Shown: positions 26,519 to 36,163 of the stretch, in pieces
How positions within the stretch are numbered: the stretch's first letter is position 1
Layout: the number at the start of each line of letters is the position of its first letter
Source of the DNA: Autumnicola sp041679265
Lineage (GTDB): Bacteria; Bacteroidota; Bacteroidia; Flavobacteriales; Flavobacteriaceae
Assembly (NCBI RefSeq): GCF_041679265.1
Contig: NZ_JBGFSM010000014.1
Coordinates: 62,001 to 126,000 of the forward strand
Direction of reading: 5' to 3'
Length of the DNA stretch: 64,000 bases
The notes under the pieces: model-generated
What the model was told of the DNA's origin: nothing
Database searches by the model: none
The model's input: only the letters and a program-made list of their open reading frames with translations
Program-made: the position numbers and the translations under genes

Positions 26519-27265
26519 TTAAAAAATTTCCTCTCCGGAATTCCAGATCTCCCAGGCTTTCTCAGCCTGTAATTCCAACATTTTTAATCCGTTTATTGTC
26601 TTTGCTCCATTTTTCGCAGCAAGTTCCATGAATCTGGTGGTGGCAGGATTGTAAATTAAATCGTAAGCAAGGTGACTCTTGGTAAAGAAGTGATAAGGAA
26701 GCTGCGGGTGGTTTTGAATATCTGGATGTGTACCCAGCGGGGTAGTGTTTATAATTATCTTATTGGCCTGGAAAATCTCTTTGGAAAGCGCCGTATAAGA
26801 TAACTGTTCTTTTTCCGGATTTCGGGAAACATATTTGTAGTGGATTCCCAGTTTTTTTAAAGCATAGGCCACTGCTTTTGAGGCGCCGCCGGTTCCAAGA
26901 ATCAGTGCTTGGGAATGTTGTTTTTTTAGCAAGGGTTTTATGGATTCGCCAAAACCGTAAAAATCTGTATTATAGCCGGAAAGTTTTCCGTTTCCCCCTA
27001 TTTTAATAGTATTTACCGCGCCAATTTCTTGGGCATTACTATCCAGGCTGTCCAGATATTTGATTACCGACTGCTTGTAGGGAATGGTAACGTTTAAACC
27101 CTGCAGGTCTTTATTCCGGCTTAGCACATCCGGAAAGTGCTCAATTGCGGGAATGTCAAAATTATGATATTCTGCCTTTATATTTTCCCTGCGGAATTTT
27201 TCTGAAAAATAACTACGGGAAAAAGAGTACTCTATATTTTTTCCTAAAAGACCGTACAGTTTCAT
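26519..27265 (-). CDS. aroE: Shikimate dehydrogenase
   Basis: A 248-residue AroE that reduces 3-dehydroshikimate with NADPH in aromatic amino acid synthesis. The N-terminal substrate motif SFSRSYF and NVTIPYK (with the catalytic Lys), the NADP-binding GTGGASKAVAY and the C-terminal NGLKMLELQAEKAWEIW are all present. Its ATG overlaps the stop codon of the DUF368 gene by 4 bases (ATGA), so translation is coupled. Confidence 0.95.
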   Translation of the reverse strand: MKLYGLLGKNIEYSFSRSYFSEKFRRENIKAEYHNFDIPAIEHFPDVLSRNKDLQGLNVTIPYKQSVIKYLDSLDSNAQEIGAVNTIKIGGNGKLSGYNTDFYGFGESIKPLLKKQHSQALILGTGGASKAVAYALKKLGIHYKYVSRNPEKEQLSYTALSKEIFQANKIIINTTPLGTHPDIQNHPQLPYHFFTKSHLAYDLIYNPATTRFMELAAKNGAKTINGLKMLELQAEKAWEIWNSGEEIF

Positions 27266-28272
27266 GTTTCTGAATTCTTTTTTTCATACCAGGCTAAGGC
27301 CAGTACAATGGCAATTCCAACTAATATAAAGAAGATCGCGATCCAGGTTTGGGTATTTCCGAAATCGGGCAAATAGCGATCGTAATTATCAATAATTTTA
27401 TCACCGCGGCTGTCCAGCAGGGCATTACCGGCAGGATCGCGCTTAAAGATTTTTTCTTTCCACGGCCATACCACTCCAAGGGAACCGGTTATAAAGCCAA
27501 TTATAATGGCAAAAGTATCTTTTTTATAACGTTTTAACACGTAGCCCAGCAGGTGTGAGAGCGAAACCATGCCGGCAAGCGATCCAAGGGTAAAAACAAC
27601 CAGGATCTTTAACAGTTCTATACGTTCACTGGTGAAATTAAAATCCAGGCTTAGCATATCTGCAATAGTGTCGTAAAGGGTGTTGACCGAATCTACCAGA
27701 AGGAGCACGTAATTTCCCAGCAGGATTAGGATAAAAGAGCCGGAGAATCCGGGAAGCGTCATTCCCGAAACACTTATTATTCCGCAGAAGAAAACAAACC
27801 AGAGATTGTCGTTTTCCTTTGCCGGTTCTAAAAAACTAATGGCAGTGCCCAGTACAATACCTAGAATTACAAAGGCAAGGCTTCTTTTGCTCCATTCTTC
27901 AAAATCTTTACTAATGTAATAAATGGAGCCAATAATCATCCCGAAGAAAGAGGACCAAACATATAATTCATAATGAACAATAAGGTAATCCAGGAGCTTG
28001 GATACGCTAAAATAGCTAATGAGCATCCCAAGGATAAGCAGGCCCAGGAATTTCCCATTTACATACTGAAAAAGGCTTTTAAACCTGCCGCTAATAAGGA
28101 GTTTAAATGCCTTTAGATTTACCTTTTGCAGGGAATATATAAATTCTTCGTAAAAGCCTGCAACAAAAGCCACCACCCCGCCGGAAACACCGGGAACTTT
28201 ATTGGCTGCTCCCATAGCAAGGCCTTTTAGGACCAGAAATATTTTATCTGTAATAGTCCTAGTCTGCTGCAT
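27262..28272 (-). CDS. DUF368 (PopT-like) membrane protein, second of two
   Basis: A 336-residue polytopic membrane protein. The family mark GAANKVPGVSGGVVAF appears near the N-terminus (22-37), with the second glycine-rich repeat LPGFSGSFILILLGNY. DUF368 proteins such as PopT return undecaprenyl phosphate from the outer to the inner leaflet of the cytoplasmic membrane. It overlaps its DUF368 neighbour by 14 bases and aroE by 4. Confidence 0.9.
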   Translation of the reverse strand: MQQTRTITDKIFLVLKGLAMGAANKVPGVSGGVVAFVAGFYEEFIYSLQKVNLKAFKLLISGRFKSLFQYVNGKFLGLLILGMLISYFSVSKLLDYLIVHYELYVWSSFFGMIIGSIYYISKDFEEWSKRSLAFVILGIVLGTAISFLEPAKENDNLWFVFFCGIISVSGMTLPGFSGSFILILLGNYVLLLVDSVNTLYDTIADMLSLDFNFTSERIELLKILVVFTLGSLAGMVSLSHLLGYVLKRYKKDTFAIIIGFITGSLGVVWPWKEKIFKRDPAGNALLDSRGDKIIDNYDRYLPDFGNTQTWIAIFFILVGIAIVLALAWYEKKNSET

Positions 28273-29197
28273 TCTCGCTCAGAGGTTTTTGGGTGGCAAA
28301 ATGTTCCAGAGCGATTATCAATAGAAATCCCGCTGCCATAAGCAACACTGCGAACAGGATTTGGGGGTTTCCTGGAAAGTTCCAGGGTAAAACAGAGGTT
28401 TCCCTTACTACCATTTCTTTATCTCCAAAGGTCGCGGTTTCCAGCACCTTCTTCCATGGCCAGATTTTATTTAAAGAGCCGGCGATAAATCCTGTAAGTA
28501 CTGCCAGGGTTATTGTGCTGTAATTATTAAAAAGCCACTTTAAAAGCCTGGAGAAGGATAATAATCCAAATATCGCACCCACGGCGACAATGGCCAGGGT
28601 TTTAAAATCGAAATCATGGGCAGCTTCTGTAACTGTTTTATAGGCGCCCAGGAGCAATAGGATAAAAGCGCCGGAAATACCGGGAAGGATCATGGCGCAT
28701 ATTGCCACGGCCCCAGCGAAAAACAGGAAAAGCGTTCCGGAATTTGCGCCCATGGGGGGCAGGGAAACAATATAAAAAGCCACGGCAGCACCCATAAGCA
28801 GTGCAAGGAATACTTTAAAATTCCATTTGGGAATCTGCCTGCCCACAAACCAGATGCTGGAAAGAACAAGTCCAAAAAAGAAAGACCAGATAAGAACGGG
28901 ATGTGTTTCCAGCAGGTAATTGGTTAGTCGCATAAGGGTAAAGACACTTATTAAAATCCCGGAAAGCAGCGCCACAAGAAAGGAACCGTTCAATTGCTTC
29001 CACATGGCAGCAAAACCTTCTGTTTTCCATACTTTAAGCAGGGCAACATTCACTCCTCCAATAGTGGCGATAAGTTCTTCATAAATGCCTGATATAAAAG
29101 CTATGGTACCTCCCGAAACTCCCGGAACCACATCTGCGGCTCCCATGGCTATTCCTTTTAAGGTAATGGTAAAATAATCTTTGAAACTTCGTTGCAT
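28259..29197 (-). CDS. DUF368 (PopT-like) membrane protein, first of two
   Basis: A 312-residue paralog of the following gene, with GAADVVPGVSGGTIAF (18-33) and LPGISGAFILLLLGAY. A role in recycling the lipid carrier undecaprenyl phosphate is inferred from the family. The two are only moderately alike, so this is an old duplication. It is the likely first gene of the run DUF368, DUF368, aroE, DUF349, methyltransferase. Confidence 0.9.
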   Translation of the reverse strand: MQRSFKDYFTITLKGIAMGAADVVPGVSGGTIAFISGIYEELIATIGGVNVALLKVWKTEGFAAMWKQLNGSFLVALLSGILISVFTLMRLTNYLLETHPVLIWSFFFGLVLSSIWFVGRQIPKWNFKVFLALLMGAAVAFYIVSLPPMGANSGTLFLFFAGAVAICAMILPGISGAFILLLLGAYKTVTEAAHDFDFKTLAIVAVGAIFGLLSFSRLLKWLFNNYSTITLAVLTGFIAGSLNKIWPWKKVLETATFGDKEMVVRETSVLPWNFPGNPQILFAVLLMAAGFLLIIALEHFATQKPLSENAAD

Positions 29198-29222
29198 GCC
29201 CGGTATTTAAAGTTCAAGCCAA

Positions 29223-29266
29223 AGGTAAAAAAGTTAAAGGTTAAAAAATTTAAAGTTTAAGGTAAA
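29223..29266 (+). repeat. Decayed 7-base array, unit AGTTAAA
   Basis: AGTTAAA, GGTTAAA, AAATTTA, AAGTTTA, AGGTAAA follow one another in exact 7-base phase at 29232-29266, with one more AGGTAAA at 29223. The unit resembles the other arrays but is AT-rich. Confidence 0.55.
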
Positions 29267-29403
29267 ATGTTACTGAGTTTGTAAAGTGAAAATTTGAATA
29301 GGGAAAATTAACAGTTGATAAGTTCAGTAAGAGTTAAAAAATGTTCCCGGTTGTGGGGTATCAGTTGTAGTAATCAATATTTGAAATCCATTATTTAAAT
29401 TAC

Positions 29404-29422
29404 TTTCTGCGTGCTCTGCGGG
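29404..29422 (+). repeat. CTGCG element, copy 3
   Basis: TTTCTGCGTGCTCTGCGGG agrees well with copy 1 at 22995. AAAGAGTGGAATAG follows, again like the start of a heptamer unit. Confidence 0.6.
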
Positions 29423-29545
29423 AGAAAAATGTAAAGAGTGGAATAGCCTATAGCCTAAAACTATACGCAAAAAAATATAAAATTTCCAGGTTAAACAGGC
29501 AGGGAACTACGAACTTAAAACAACAAACTCTAAATTCTTTAGCCT

Positions 29546-30943
29546 TCAGGAAATCTTCACATAGGCGTTAATAATATCTTTAACGCTTTTTCTTCTAAAG
29601 ATTTCAGGAAAGAGTTCTTCAATGATAATATAATATTCGGCATCTATGCGCAATGCATTCTTAAGATGATAATAAGCTTTGTCTGCTTCATTTAAACAGA
29701 AGTACAAGCCGGAAAGCCGATATTCAATTTCGGCTGTTTCAGGATAAAATTCCATTGCCTGTAAAAGATTTTGTACAGCTGTTTCAAACTCACCAAGCCC
29801 AATAAGGATATCACATCTCCTAATCCAGGTTTCCAGTTCGTAATTCCCCAGCTCAAGGCTTTTCTTGTAACCCTGTTCTGCTTCTTCATAAAAATTTAAC
29901 CGGCTATTGATCTTGGCATAACGCTTCCAGTAAAGCACATTTTCCTCATCTATGTTAATGGCTTTGTTGATGTAGTATAACGCCTTCTGGAAATTCATCT
30001 TCTTAACGTAAAAATCTGTAATGGCAATCCAGCCTTTATCTAAAAGCGGATCTTCATGCACCGTTTTGCGATAGTTCTTAAGCGCCAGATCATCTGCTCC
30101 CAGTTTTTCATAACATTTGCCTATGCGCAGGTACGCGAAAGATGTTGGATCGTCCAGTTTAAGGGTAATCTTGTAATTTTCTATCGCCTCATTATACTTG
30201 CCTAATTTTTCCAGCACCTTTCCTTTTTCCAGATAGGCGCCCACAAAATAATCATCGCTTATTATAGCAAAATCAAACGCCGCCAGAGCCTTCTGGTAAT
30301 CCTTCAGGTCAAAATACTGCTTACCCACCTGGTGCCAGGCTACTTCGCAATACGGATTTTTATTAAGGTACATATTAAGATAAGCAATGGCTTCTTCTTT
30401 TTGTTCAAGAAAATCAAAGCAGTACATAATATTATATAAGGCAGAATAGTCTTCCTCATCTGCCTCCAGACATTTCATGAAACTATACTTGGCATTTTCA
30501 AAATCTTCAAGAAAAAGATATTCCATGCCTATAAGGGAATGTACATCTGCATCGTCTAAAGTAATCTCCAGGGCCTTTTCGAGTGTATTAATTGCATCCT
30601 GATGTTCATCCCTTTTGGAAAGGATCTGTGCTTTCTGAATATAAATTTCTTCATTCGAAGCTTCCAGCTCCTGCAGTTCATCTAAAAGGCGGTCTGCAAG
30701 GTCCAGTTTATCTTCAAATACAAGAATCTCTACTTTAAACAATTTGAGATTGGTGGAAGCGGGATGTTGCGCTAACCCCAGTTTTACAGCCTTTTTTGCT
30801 AATGCAATTTTGCCGTTCTCCAGATAATGGTGAATGATGTTCTCAAATTCGTTGGAGTCAAAAAAGAGGACATCGTTTGTTCTAAGCATTGATTCGAAGC
30901 GGGTAAGAGAGAAATTGTTGTCTTCGTTATGGCTTAATTGCAT
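29546..30943 (-). CDS. TPR repeat protein
   Basis: A 465-residue protein made of about 10-12 tetratricopeptide repeats, for example AIENYKITLKLDDPTSFAYL and AFDFAIISDDYFVGAYLEKG, with no signal peptide. TPR solenoids hold protein partners; the role here is unknown. The ATG at 30943 is chosen over an upstream TTG (30949). Confidence 0.88.
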   Translation of the reverse strand: MQLSHNEDNNFSLTRFESMLRTNDVLFFDSNEFENIIHHYLENGKIALAKKAVKLGLAQHPASTNLKLFKVEILVFEDKLDLADRLLDELQELEASNEEIYIQKAQILSKRDEHQDAINTLEKALEITLDDADVHSLIGMEYLFLEDFENAKYSFMKCLEADEEDYSALYNIMYCFDFLEQKEEAIAYLNMYLNKNPYCEVAWHQVGKQYFDLKDYQKALAAFDFAIISDDYFVGAYLEKGKVLEKLGKYNEAIENYKITLKLDDPTSFAYLRIGKCYEKLGADDLALKNYRKTVHEDPLLDKGWIAITDFYVKKMNFQKALYYINKAINIDEENVLYWKRYAKINSRLNFYEEAEQGYKKSLELGNYELETWIRRCDILIGLGEFETAVQNLLQAMEFYPETAEIEYRLSGLYFCLNEADKAYYHLKNALRIDAEYYIIIEELFPEIFRRKSVKDIINAYVKIS

Positions 30944-31048
30944 AAACAAGGTATTTCGGGATTTCTACTTAACTAAAATTATAAATCATTACCAGCTATT
31001 CCCGAAGGCTTTCAATATTGTTGTTAACAAATTAATCAACAGGCGTTG

Positions 31049-32230
31049 CTAGGGATTTAACTTATTTAAGACGTCAATAATAATGCCACATCCTTCCCGT
31101 ATTTCTTCTTCAGAAATGGTGAGGGGAGGAGTGATTCGTATGGCCCGTTTTTCAAATAAAAGCCAAAAGAGAATAAGCCCTTTATCTTTACATTGCAGAA
31201 TAACTTCATTAGCGATGTCTTCAGTCTCCACAATGGCTGCAAGCATAAGACCCATGCCTCTTACCTCTTCAATAAGAGGATGCACCAGCAGCTGCCTGAA
31301 CAATTTTTCCTTCTGAAGCGCCGCGGCCATTAACCCCGTGCCTGTGATTTCTTTTAACGTGGCCAGTGCGGCAGCGGCAATTACGGGATGCCCTCCAAAA
31401 GTGGTGATATGACCCATTTTAGGGTTGTCCATAAGCAAATCCATTACTTCTTCTGAAGCAGCAAAAGCGCCAACGGGCATTCCGCCACCCATGCCTTTTC
31501 CCAATGCCACGATGTCTGGTTCGACATTAAAGTTCTCAAAGCCAAAAAGTTTGCCCGTTCTTCCAAATCCGGGCTGGATTTCATCTAATATCAGCAAGGC
31601 TCCTGTTTCTAAACATTTTTGTTTTACCTTTATCAGGAAATCTTTCTGCGGAAGAATAAATCCTGCACCTCCCTGAATAGTTTCCAGGATTACTGCCGCG
31701 GTTTGATTACTAATTTTTTCCAGGTCTTCAAAACTATTGAATTTCAGAAAAGAAATATCGCCTATCAACGGCCTGAAAGGTGCCATACGCTCCTCCAGGC
31801 TCATCAGGCTAAGAGAACCCATGGTATTGCCGTGATAAGCATTTTTAGCGGCGATAATTTGAGTTCTTCCTGTTGCCCTTCGGGCAAGTTTAAGAGCGCC
31901 TTCAATAGCTTCAGTGCCAGAATTGGTAAGATAGGTCTTGCTTAATTTCCCCGGAAGGTTTGCTGCCAGGAGCCTGCTGAATTCTGTGGCTGGTTCCTGG
32001 GCATATTCCCCATAAACCATTACATGCATGTACTTTTCAGCCTGTTCCTTTACCGCATTAACCACCGCCGGGTGGCAATGCCCAAGCGAGCAGGCAGAAA
32101 CACCGGCCACAAAATCCAGATGCCTGCGCCCGTCTGTGGTGTAGATATAAGATCCTTTTGCCTCCCGCACTTCCAGCCCCAGGGGGTGCGGGGTGGTCTG
32201 TGCCTGATATCTTAAAAAGTCATTTTTCAA
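31049..32230 (-). CDS. Class III aminotransferase (acetylornithine/4-aminobutyrate type)
   Basis: A 393-residue PLP aminotransferase of class III. The lysine motif is ALGKGMGGGMPVGAF, with ILDEIQPGFGRTG and the TTFGGHPV segment also in place. Neighbours give no pathway clue, so acetylornithine, ornithine or other omega-amino substrates are possible. It starts at TTG (32230), overlapping the stop of the OstA gene (TTGA), so translation is probably coupled. Confidence 0.9.
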   Translation of the reverse strand: MKNDFLRYQAQTTPHPLGLEVREAKGSYIYTTDGRRHLDFVAGVSACSLGHCHPAVVNAVKEQAEKYMHVMVYGEYAQEPATEFSRLLAANLPGKLSKTYLTNSGTEAIEGALKLARRATGRTQIIAAKNAYHGNTMGSLSLMSLEERMAPFRPLIGDISFLKFNSFEDLEKISNQTAAVILETIQGGAGFILPQKDFLIKVKQKCLETGALLILDEIQPGFGRTGKLFGFENFNVEPDIVALGKGMGGGMPVGAFAASEEVMDLLMDNPKMGHITTFGGHPVIAAAALATLKEITGTGLMAAALQKEKLFRQLLVHPLIEEVRGMGLMLAAIVETEDIANEVILQCKDKGLILFWLLFEKRAIRITPPLTISEEEIREGCGIIIDVLNKLNP

Positions 32231-34068
32231 TCTTCGTCTTCATTTTTAGTTGCGCTTTGTAGAAGTTGAGCAGCAGCTTTATTAACCTGCAGCGAGTCCC
32301 GGGAGGAGGGGACGGTATCCCTTGAATTTTTCAGATTTTGCTGTATTTCTTCTTCCAGTCCGCTTTTGGTGGAATCCTGTGGTTTTTCATTCTGAAGGTC
32401 TTCCGGGCTTAACCTTGAATTTTCATTCAGCAGCAAATCTTCTTCCCTTTCATCAAAAAACTCCTCCTGTTCCTCCGGAAGGGGAATTCCTTCAATTTTC
32501 ACTAATTGCGGAAGCGGCTGACCTGCAAACAAATCTTCTTTGGTCATAAGCCGTTCCTCGCCACGCCAGTTAAAGCCGTTTAGCTCCCGCTCATTAACAG
32601 GGAAGTCCTCTTCAGGCGTGGTGGAACCTTCAGGATTGGTGAAATAATAAATATCTTCAATTTTCCTGTTATTCAGCAGAATTCTGATAGAACTGGAAAC
32701 GGCGCGATTAATCCCAATAAGCTCCTGCTCGTCATTTCGCATGTAATTGAGCGTTTCAGTATTTTTGTTGATATCTACCTGGTAAATTTCGTTATCCCTG
32801 AACAGCCCAACCAGTTCCATGCCTTTCACCTGGTTGTAGCCTTCAATGGTGTCTTTTTGTATCAGGAAAGCGTTGTTAAAAACCAGCAGGGAGTCCAGTT
32901 TTTCAGTTTCAGGATTACTTTTAAGATGGATAGTATCCCCGGTCATCTGGCTTTCGCCAGACCACAGCACCGGGCTTCTTCTTTTGCTAATGGAGGTTAC
33001 GGGGCCAGAATTTAAATTAATCAGTTTGGTAAGGCCGGTTTCCTGGTCTACATATATGGAGTCGCTTTTCCCGCTCATGTTGGTTTTAAATAAGCGTACA
33101 TCATAAAATCCCCTGATGATCCTTTTATCGGGTTTCCCCGTGATCATTAAAGTGTCACTATGTATAAAAACCGAGTCCTGGTCCTGAAGGGTCGCGGCCA
33201 CGGGACGTTTGGTTATGATAACCGAATCCCGGTCCCGAAAAACTTCAGCATAATGCCCGGTGACCACACTGTGGTTAATAGTATCTGTCACTTTTATATT
33301 ATTGGTGGCAGAGGCAAAATTCCTGCTACGGTCAAAGTACAGACTGTCTCCTTCCACAATACGATTTTCGTAATCTATGCGCGAATTCTTTACAAAATAT
33401 CCCATATCTGCCCGGGTATCATAGAATCCACGTTCGCAGTACACGGTGCTGGTTTCACCTTTTATAACCGTGGGCCCATAAAAAAAAGCATGGCCTGTTT
33501 CGGAGTACATGTCCATCTGAGTAGAAGTGATCTCGTATTCAGGATTGGTGATAACCACTTTGGAAACAAAGGAATATTTGTCATCTGCCATATAATACCT
33601 GCCAATACGGCTGGTAAGAACATAAGCAGTGTCTATTACCTTACCGCCGCTGCGGTAGTAGGCCTGCTGCTTCATGCGGTCAAAGAACAAGGTGTCTGTT
33701 AATAAAGTGGTTTGAGGCCGCTTCATCACCACATCGCCACTGGCAAAGGCAAATTGGGTGGTCCCGTTATACTCCGCATATTTGCTGGACATACTTACCG
33801 TATCCCCCTGTTTCATCCTTACGTTACCAAAAGCTTTAAAGAAATTGGCCTCATTATAAAATACCGCATTATCACACCATACCTCAATTCCCTGATGGGT
33901 AAAATGTACCTGGTCTTCTACTTTGCTTAAAATAATAGCACCCGGATATTTTTCCTCATTCTTAACCTGGCGGTCACTGGTATAATCTATTTTTTTAGCT
34001 TCCTGAGCGTAACCCGATAAAAGCGGAATAAAAAGGAGAAAAGACAGGATGAGAAACAGATTCTTCAA
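32227..34068 (-). CDS. OstA/LptA-like protein
   Basis: A 613-residue exported protein: signal peptide ending SGYAQ, an OstA-type beta-jellyroll (about 30-500) with many short strands such as FKAFGNVRMKQGDTV and MTGDTIHLKSNPE, and an acidic disordered end. OstA/LptA domains form a bridge for lipopolysaccharide across the periplasm; this long form is usual in Bacteroidota. The start is TTG at 34068, as no ATG keeps the signal peptide. Confidence 0.88.
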   Translation of the reverse strand: MKNLFLILSFLLFIPLLSGYAQEAKKIDYTSDRQVKNEEKYPGAIILSKVEDQVHFTHQGIEVWCDNAVFYNEANFFKAFGNVRMKQGDTVSMSSKYAEYNGTTQFAFASGDVVMKRPQTTLLTDTLFFDRMKQQAYYRSGGKVIDTAYVLTSRIGRYYMADDKYSFVSKVVITNPEYEITSTQMDMYSETGHAFFYGPTVIKGETSTVYCERGFYDTRADMGYFVKNSRIDYENRIVEGDSLYFDRSRNFASATNNIKVTDTINHSVVTGHYAEVFRDRDSVIITKRPVAATLQDQDSVFIHSDTLMITGKPDKRIIRGFYDVRLFKTNMSGKSDSIYVDQETGLTKLINLNSGPVTSISKRRSPVLWSGESQMTGDTIHLKSNPETEKLDSLLVFNNAFLIQKDTIEGYNQVKGMELVGLFRDNEIYQVDINKNTETLNYMRNDEQELIGINRAVSSSIRILLNNRKIEDIYYFTNPEGSTTPEEDFPVNERELNGFNWRGEERLMTKEDLFAGQPLPQLVKIEGIPLPEEQEEFFDEREEDLLLNENSRLSPEDLQNEKPQDSTKSGLEEEIQQNLKNSRDTVPSSRDSLQVNKAAAQLLQSATKNEDED

Positions 34069-34350
34069 ATGGAAAATTTTGTGTAAAAATAGGGAAAATC
34101 AATGGAAGAATAATTGCCCTTTTCACGAGACATTTTACATTAATTGCAGAAGCAAAGAAGAAGAGGGGATTTTAATTTTCATAATCTCTCTCCTTTTATT
34201 TTGTTAATGAATCGTGAAAAAATAAAAAATAATGTAAAAATTGGCAGTTTTTAATAGTTTATAGTTTCCTTTAGGAAAACATTAACTCGTGTTTAAAAAC
34301 TCTCTGCGGTTTCACTTCGTAAGTTTAAGCGTGAACTAAAAATTTTAATT

Positions 34351-35196
34351 ATGAAGAAACCAGTTGTAAAGGTCGATTTTCAAGATGAATCGCCAAAAAA
34401 TGGAAAATTTAAATCCCGGAGGAGATTTATAAAACTAGGAGGACTTGCTTTTGCAGGTTCCAGTTTTTTGATGTACTCCTGTAGTGAAGATGACGATTTT
34501 AACCCGGCAGGACAGGAACCTGACCCTATGGAGCCAGAAGAACCAGAAGAGCCAGAAGAGCCAGAAGAGCCGGAAGAACCTGCAGCTTTTGATCTTGGAA
34601 GCGGAAATATAGGTGTTTTTAACTACGCTTATGCTTTAGAACAATTGGAGGCGGCTTTCTATACTGAAGTGGTGGCTAATTTTTATTCTGGGGCTATGGA
34701 TGTAGATGGTGTATCTGAGGAAGAAACACTCACGGATATTAGAAATCACGAGGTGATTCACCGAGAGTTTTTTAAAACTGCCATTCAGGGCTTAGTGGAT
34801 AATGGAACGATTACACAAGATCAGATGCTACCTGAACTTACTTTTGATTTTTCAGGAGCTGTAGATTTTTCTAGTAGACAATCTGTTCTTGAAACAGCAC
34901 GGCTGTTAGAAGATACTGGTGTATCTGCATATAATGGTGCAGGTAGTATTATTACTACTCCGGAATACTTACTTCTTGCCGGTAAAATTGTTTCGGTTGA
35001 AGCAAGACACGCCTCTGCTATTGCTGATTTATTAGAACCGAATACCACTGCGTTTGCTCGGGATGGAGTATTAGTGGCGTTAAGAGAAGGGGGAGACCCG
35101 GCTTACGATAAAGCTCAAATGCCTTCAGAAATCTTACCAGCTGTTGTAGGACTTGATATTATTGAGGAAGAATTTACTGCGACTGAGTTACCATAA
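34351..35196 (+). CDS. Ferritin-like protein, Tat lipoprotein, with EEP repeat
   Basis: A 281-residue exported protein. A twin-arginine signal (SRRRFIK, 22-28) leads to a lipobox (YSC, Cys44) and LES-like EDDDF. Then comes an E-E-P repeat linker (61-77) and a ferritin-like domain of the PF13668 type. Likely metal ligands are Glu97 or Glu100, E134 and H137 (HEVIH), E187, and E217 and H220 (VEARH), a full di-iron set. Such proteins are linked to stress or desiccation in other bacteria. It lies 37 bases from its paralog. Confidence 0.88.
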   Translation: MKKPVVKVDFQDESPKNGKFKSRRRFIKLGGLAFAGSSFLMYSCSEDDDFNPAGQEPDPMEPEEPEEPEEPEEPEEPAAFDLGSGNIGVFNYAYALEQLEAAFYTEVVANFYSGAMDVDGVSEEETLTDIRNHEVIHREFFKTAIQGLVDNGTITQDQMLPELTFDFSGAVDFSSRQSVLETARLLEDTGVSAYNGAGSIITTPEYLLLAGKIVSVEARHASAIADLLEPNTTAFARDGVLVALREGGDPAYDKAQMPSEILPAVVGLDIIEEEFTATELP

Positions 35197-35233
35197 ACTC
35201 AATTAAATTATTTATCAACTTTAAAAAACAATT

Positions 35234-36073
35234 ATGAAATTTATAAAGCTTTTAGAAAATTTAGCTGATAAAGAATCTCTCGCGGCAAATACTTCCAGAA
35301 GGGATGCTTTTAAGCAATTTAAAAATATAGGTAAAGATGTAGCACTCGCTTCTATTCCGTTTGGTTTGGCAGCTACTAGTTCCAAAACTAAGGCAGCAAC
35401 TGCTGCAATGAGTAGTGCGATGTTTCAGGCATCTCCAACAGATGTATTGAATTTTGCACTTACACTGGAATATTTAGAAAGAAATTTCTATCGTATGGCT
35501 TTAGATACAGACGGTCTGATTCCAGATGAACACAGGGATGTTTTTGCTCAAATTTCCAAACATGAAGACGATCATGTGGAGTTTTTAATGGGTGCATTAG
35601 GTGATGATGCTATTGCAGAACCAACTTTTGATTTTACCGGAAAAGGATTGAATCTTGATACCTTCTCAAACTATCAAACTTTTCTAGCCTTGTCTCAAGG
35701 TTTCGAGGACACTGGAGTAAGAGCCTATAAAGGCCAAGCTGGTGCTTTAATGGATGACGACAATTTGTTAACGTACGCTCTTCAAATTCATTCTGTTGAA
35801 GCTCGTCACGCTTCCCAAGTAAGAAGGATGCGAGGAGAGAAAGGGTGGATTGTTCAAAATAATACAACTATTCCAGATGCCTTTGCAGGTATATATGCAG
35901 GAGAACAAAATACAGAGCAAGGAGGTGTAGATCTTGCTGGAATGTTTGATGATTTTGGAGGAAATGATGCAATAACGGCAGCATTTGACGAGCCATTGAC
36001 TATGGATGAGGTAAATGCTATTGCTTCCAATTTTATTGTAATGGATAGTGACGGTGAAGATAGCGAAGATTAG
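35234..36073 (+). CDS. Ferritin-like protein, Tat-type signal, paralog
   Basis: A 279-residue paralog of the gene before it. It has a twin-arginine motif (SRRDAFKQF, 21-29) but no lipobox, so it may be a soluble periplasmic partner. The ligand set is kept: Glu79 or Glu82, E111 and H114 (HEDDH), E158, E189 and H192 (VEARH). The two genes form an operon ended by a strong bidirectional terminator. Confidence 0.88.
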   Translation: MKFIKLLENLADKESLAANTSRRDAFKQFKNIGKDVALASIPFGLAATSSKTKAATAAMSSAMFQASPTDVLNFALTLEYLERNFYRMALDTDGLIPDEHRDVFAQISKHEDDHVEFLMGALGDDAIAEPTFDFTGKGLNLDTFSNYQTFLALSQGFEDTGVRAYKGQAGALMDDDNLLTYALQIHSVEARHASQVRRMRGEKGWIVQNNTTIPDAFAGIYAGEQNTEQGGVDLAGMFDDFGGNDAITAAFDEPLTMDEVNAIASNFIVMDSDGEDSED

Positions 36074-36101
36074 ATAAAGTTCACAAAAACTGTTATAAAG
36101 G

Positions 36102-36133
36102 AAAAGGCTGTTTCGAGAGAAACAGCCTTTTTT
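36102..36133. terminator. Bidirectional terminator between ferritin-like gene and purA
   Basis: GGCTGTTTC and GAAACAGCC pair perfectly around GAGA, with A-rich and T-rich flanks, so it can end both converging units. Confidence 0.92.
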
Positions 36134-36163
36134 AGATTTTTAGATCTTTAGCAGAAATCAACG

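Larger units (their letters stand above)
29198..29545. other. Repeat-bearing intergenic region
   Basis: The 348 bases between the TPR gene and the first DUF368 gene hold no gene. They contain a decayed heptamer array (29223-29266), a CTGCG element (29404-29422) and AT-rich filler. Confidence 0.6.
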
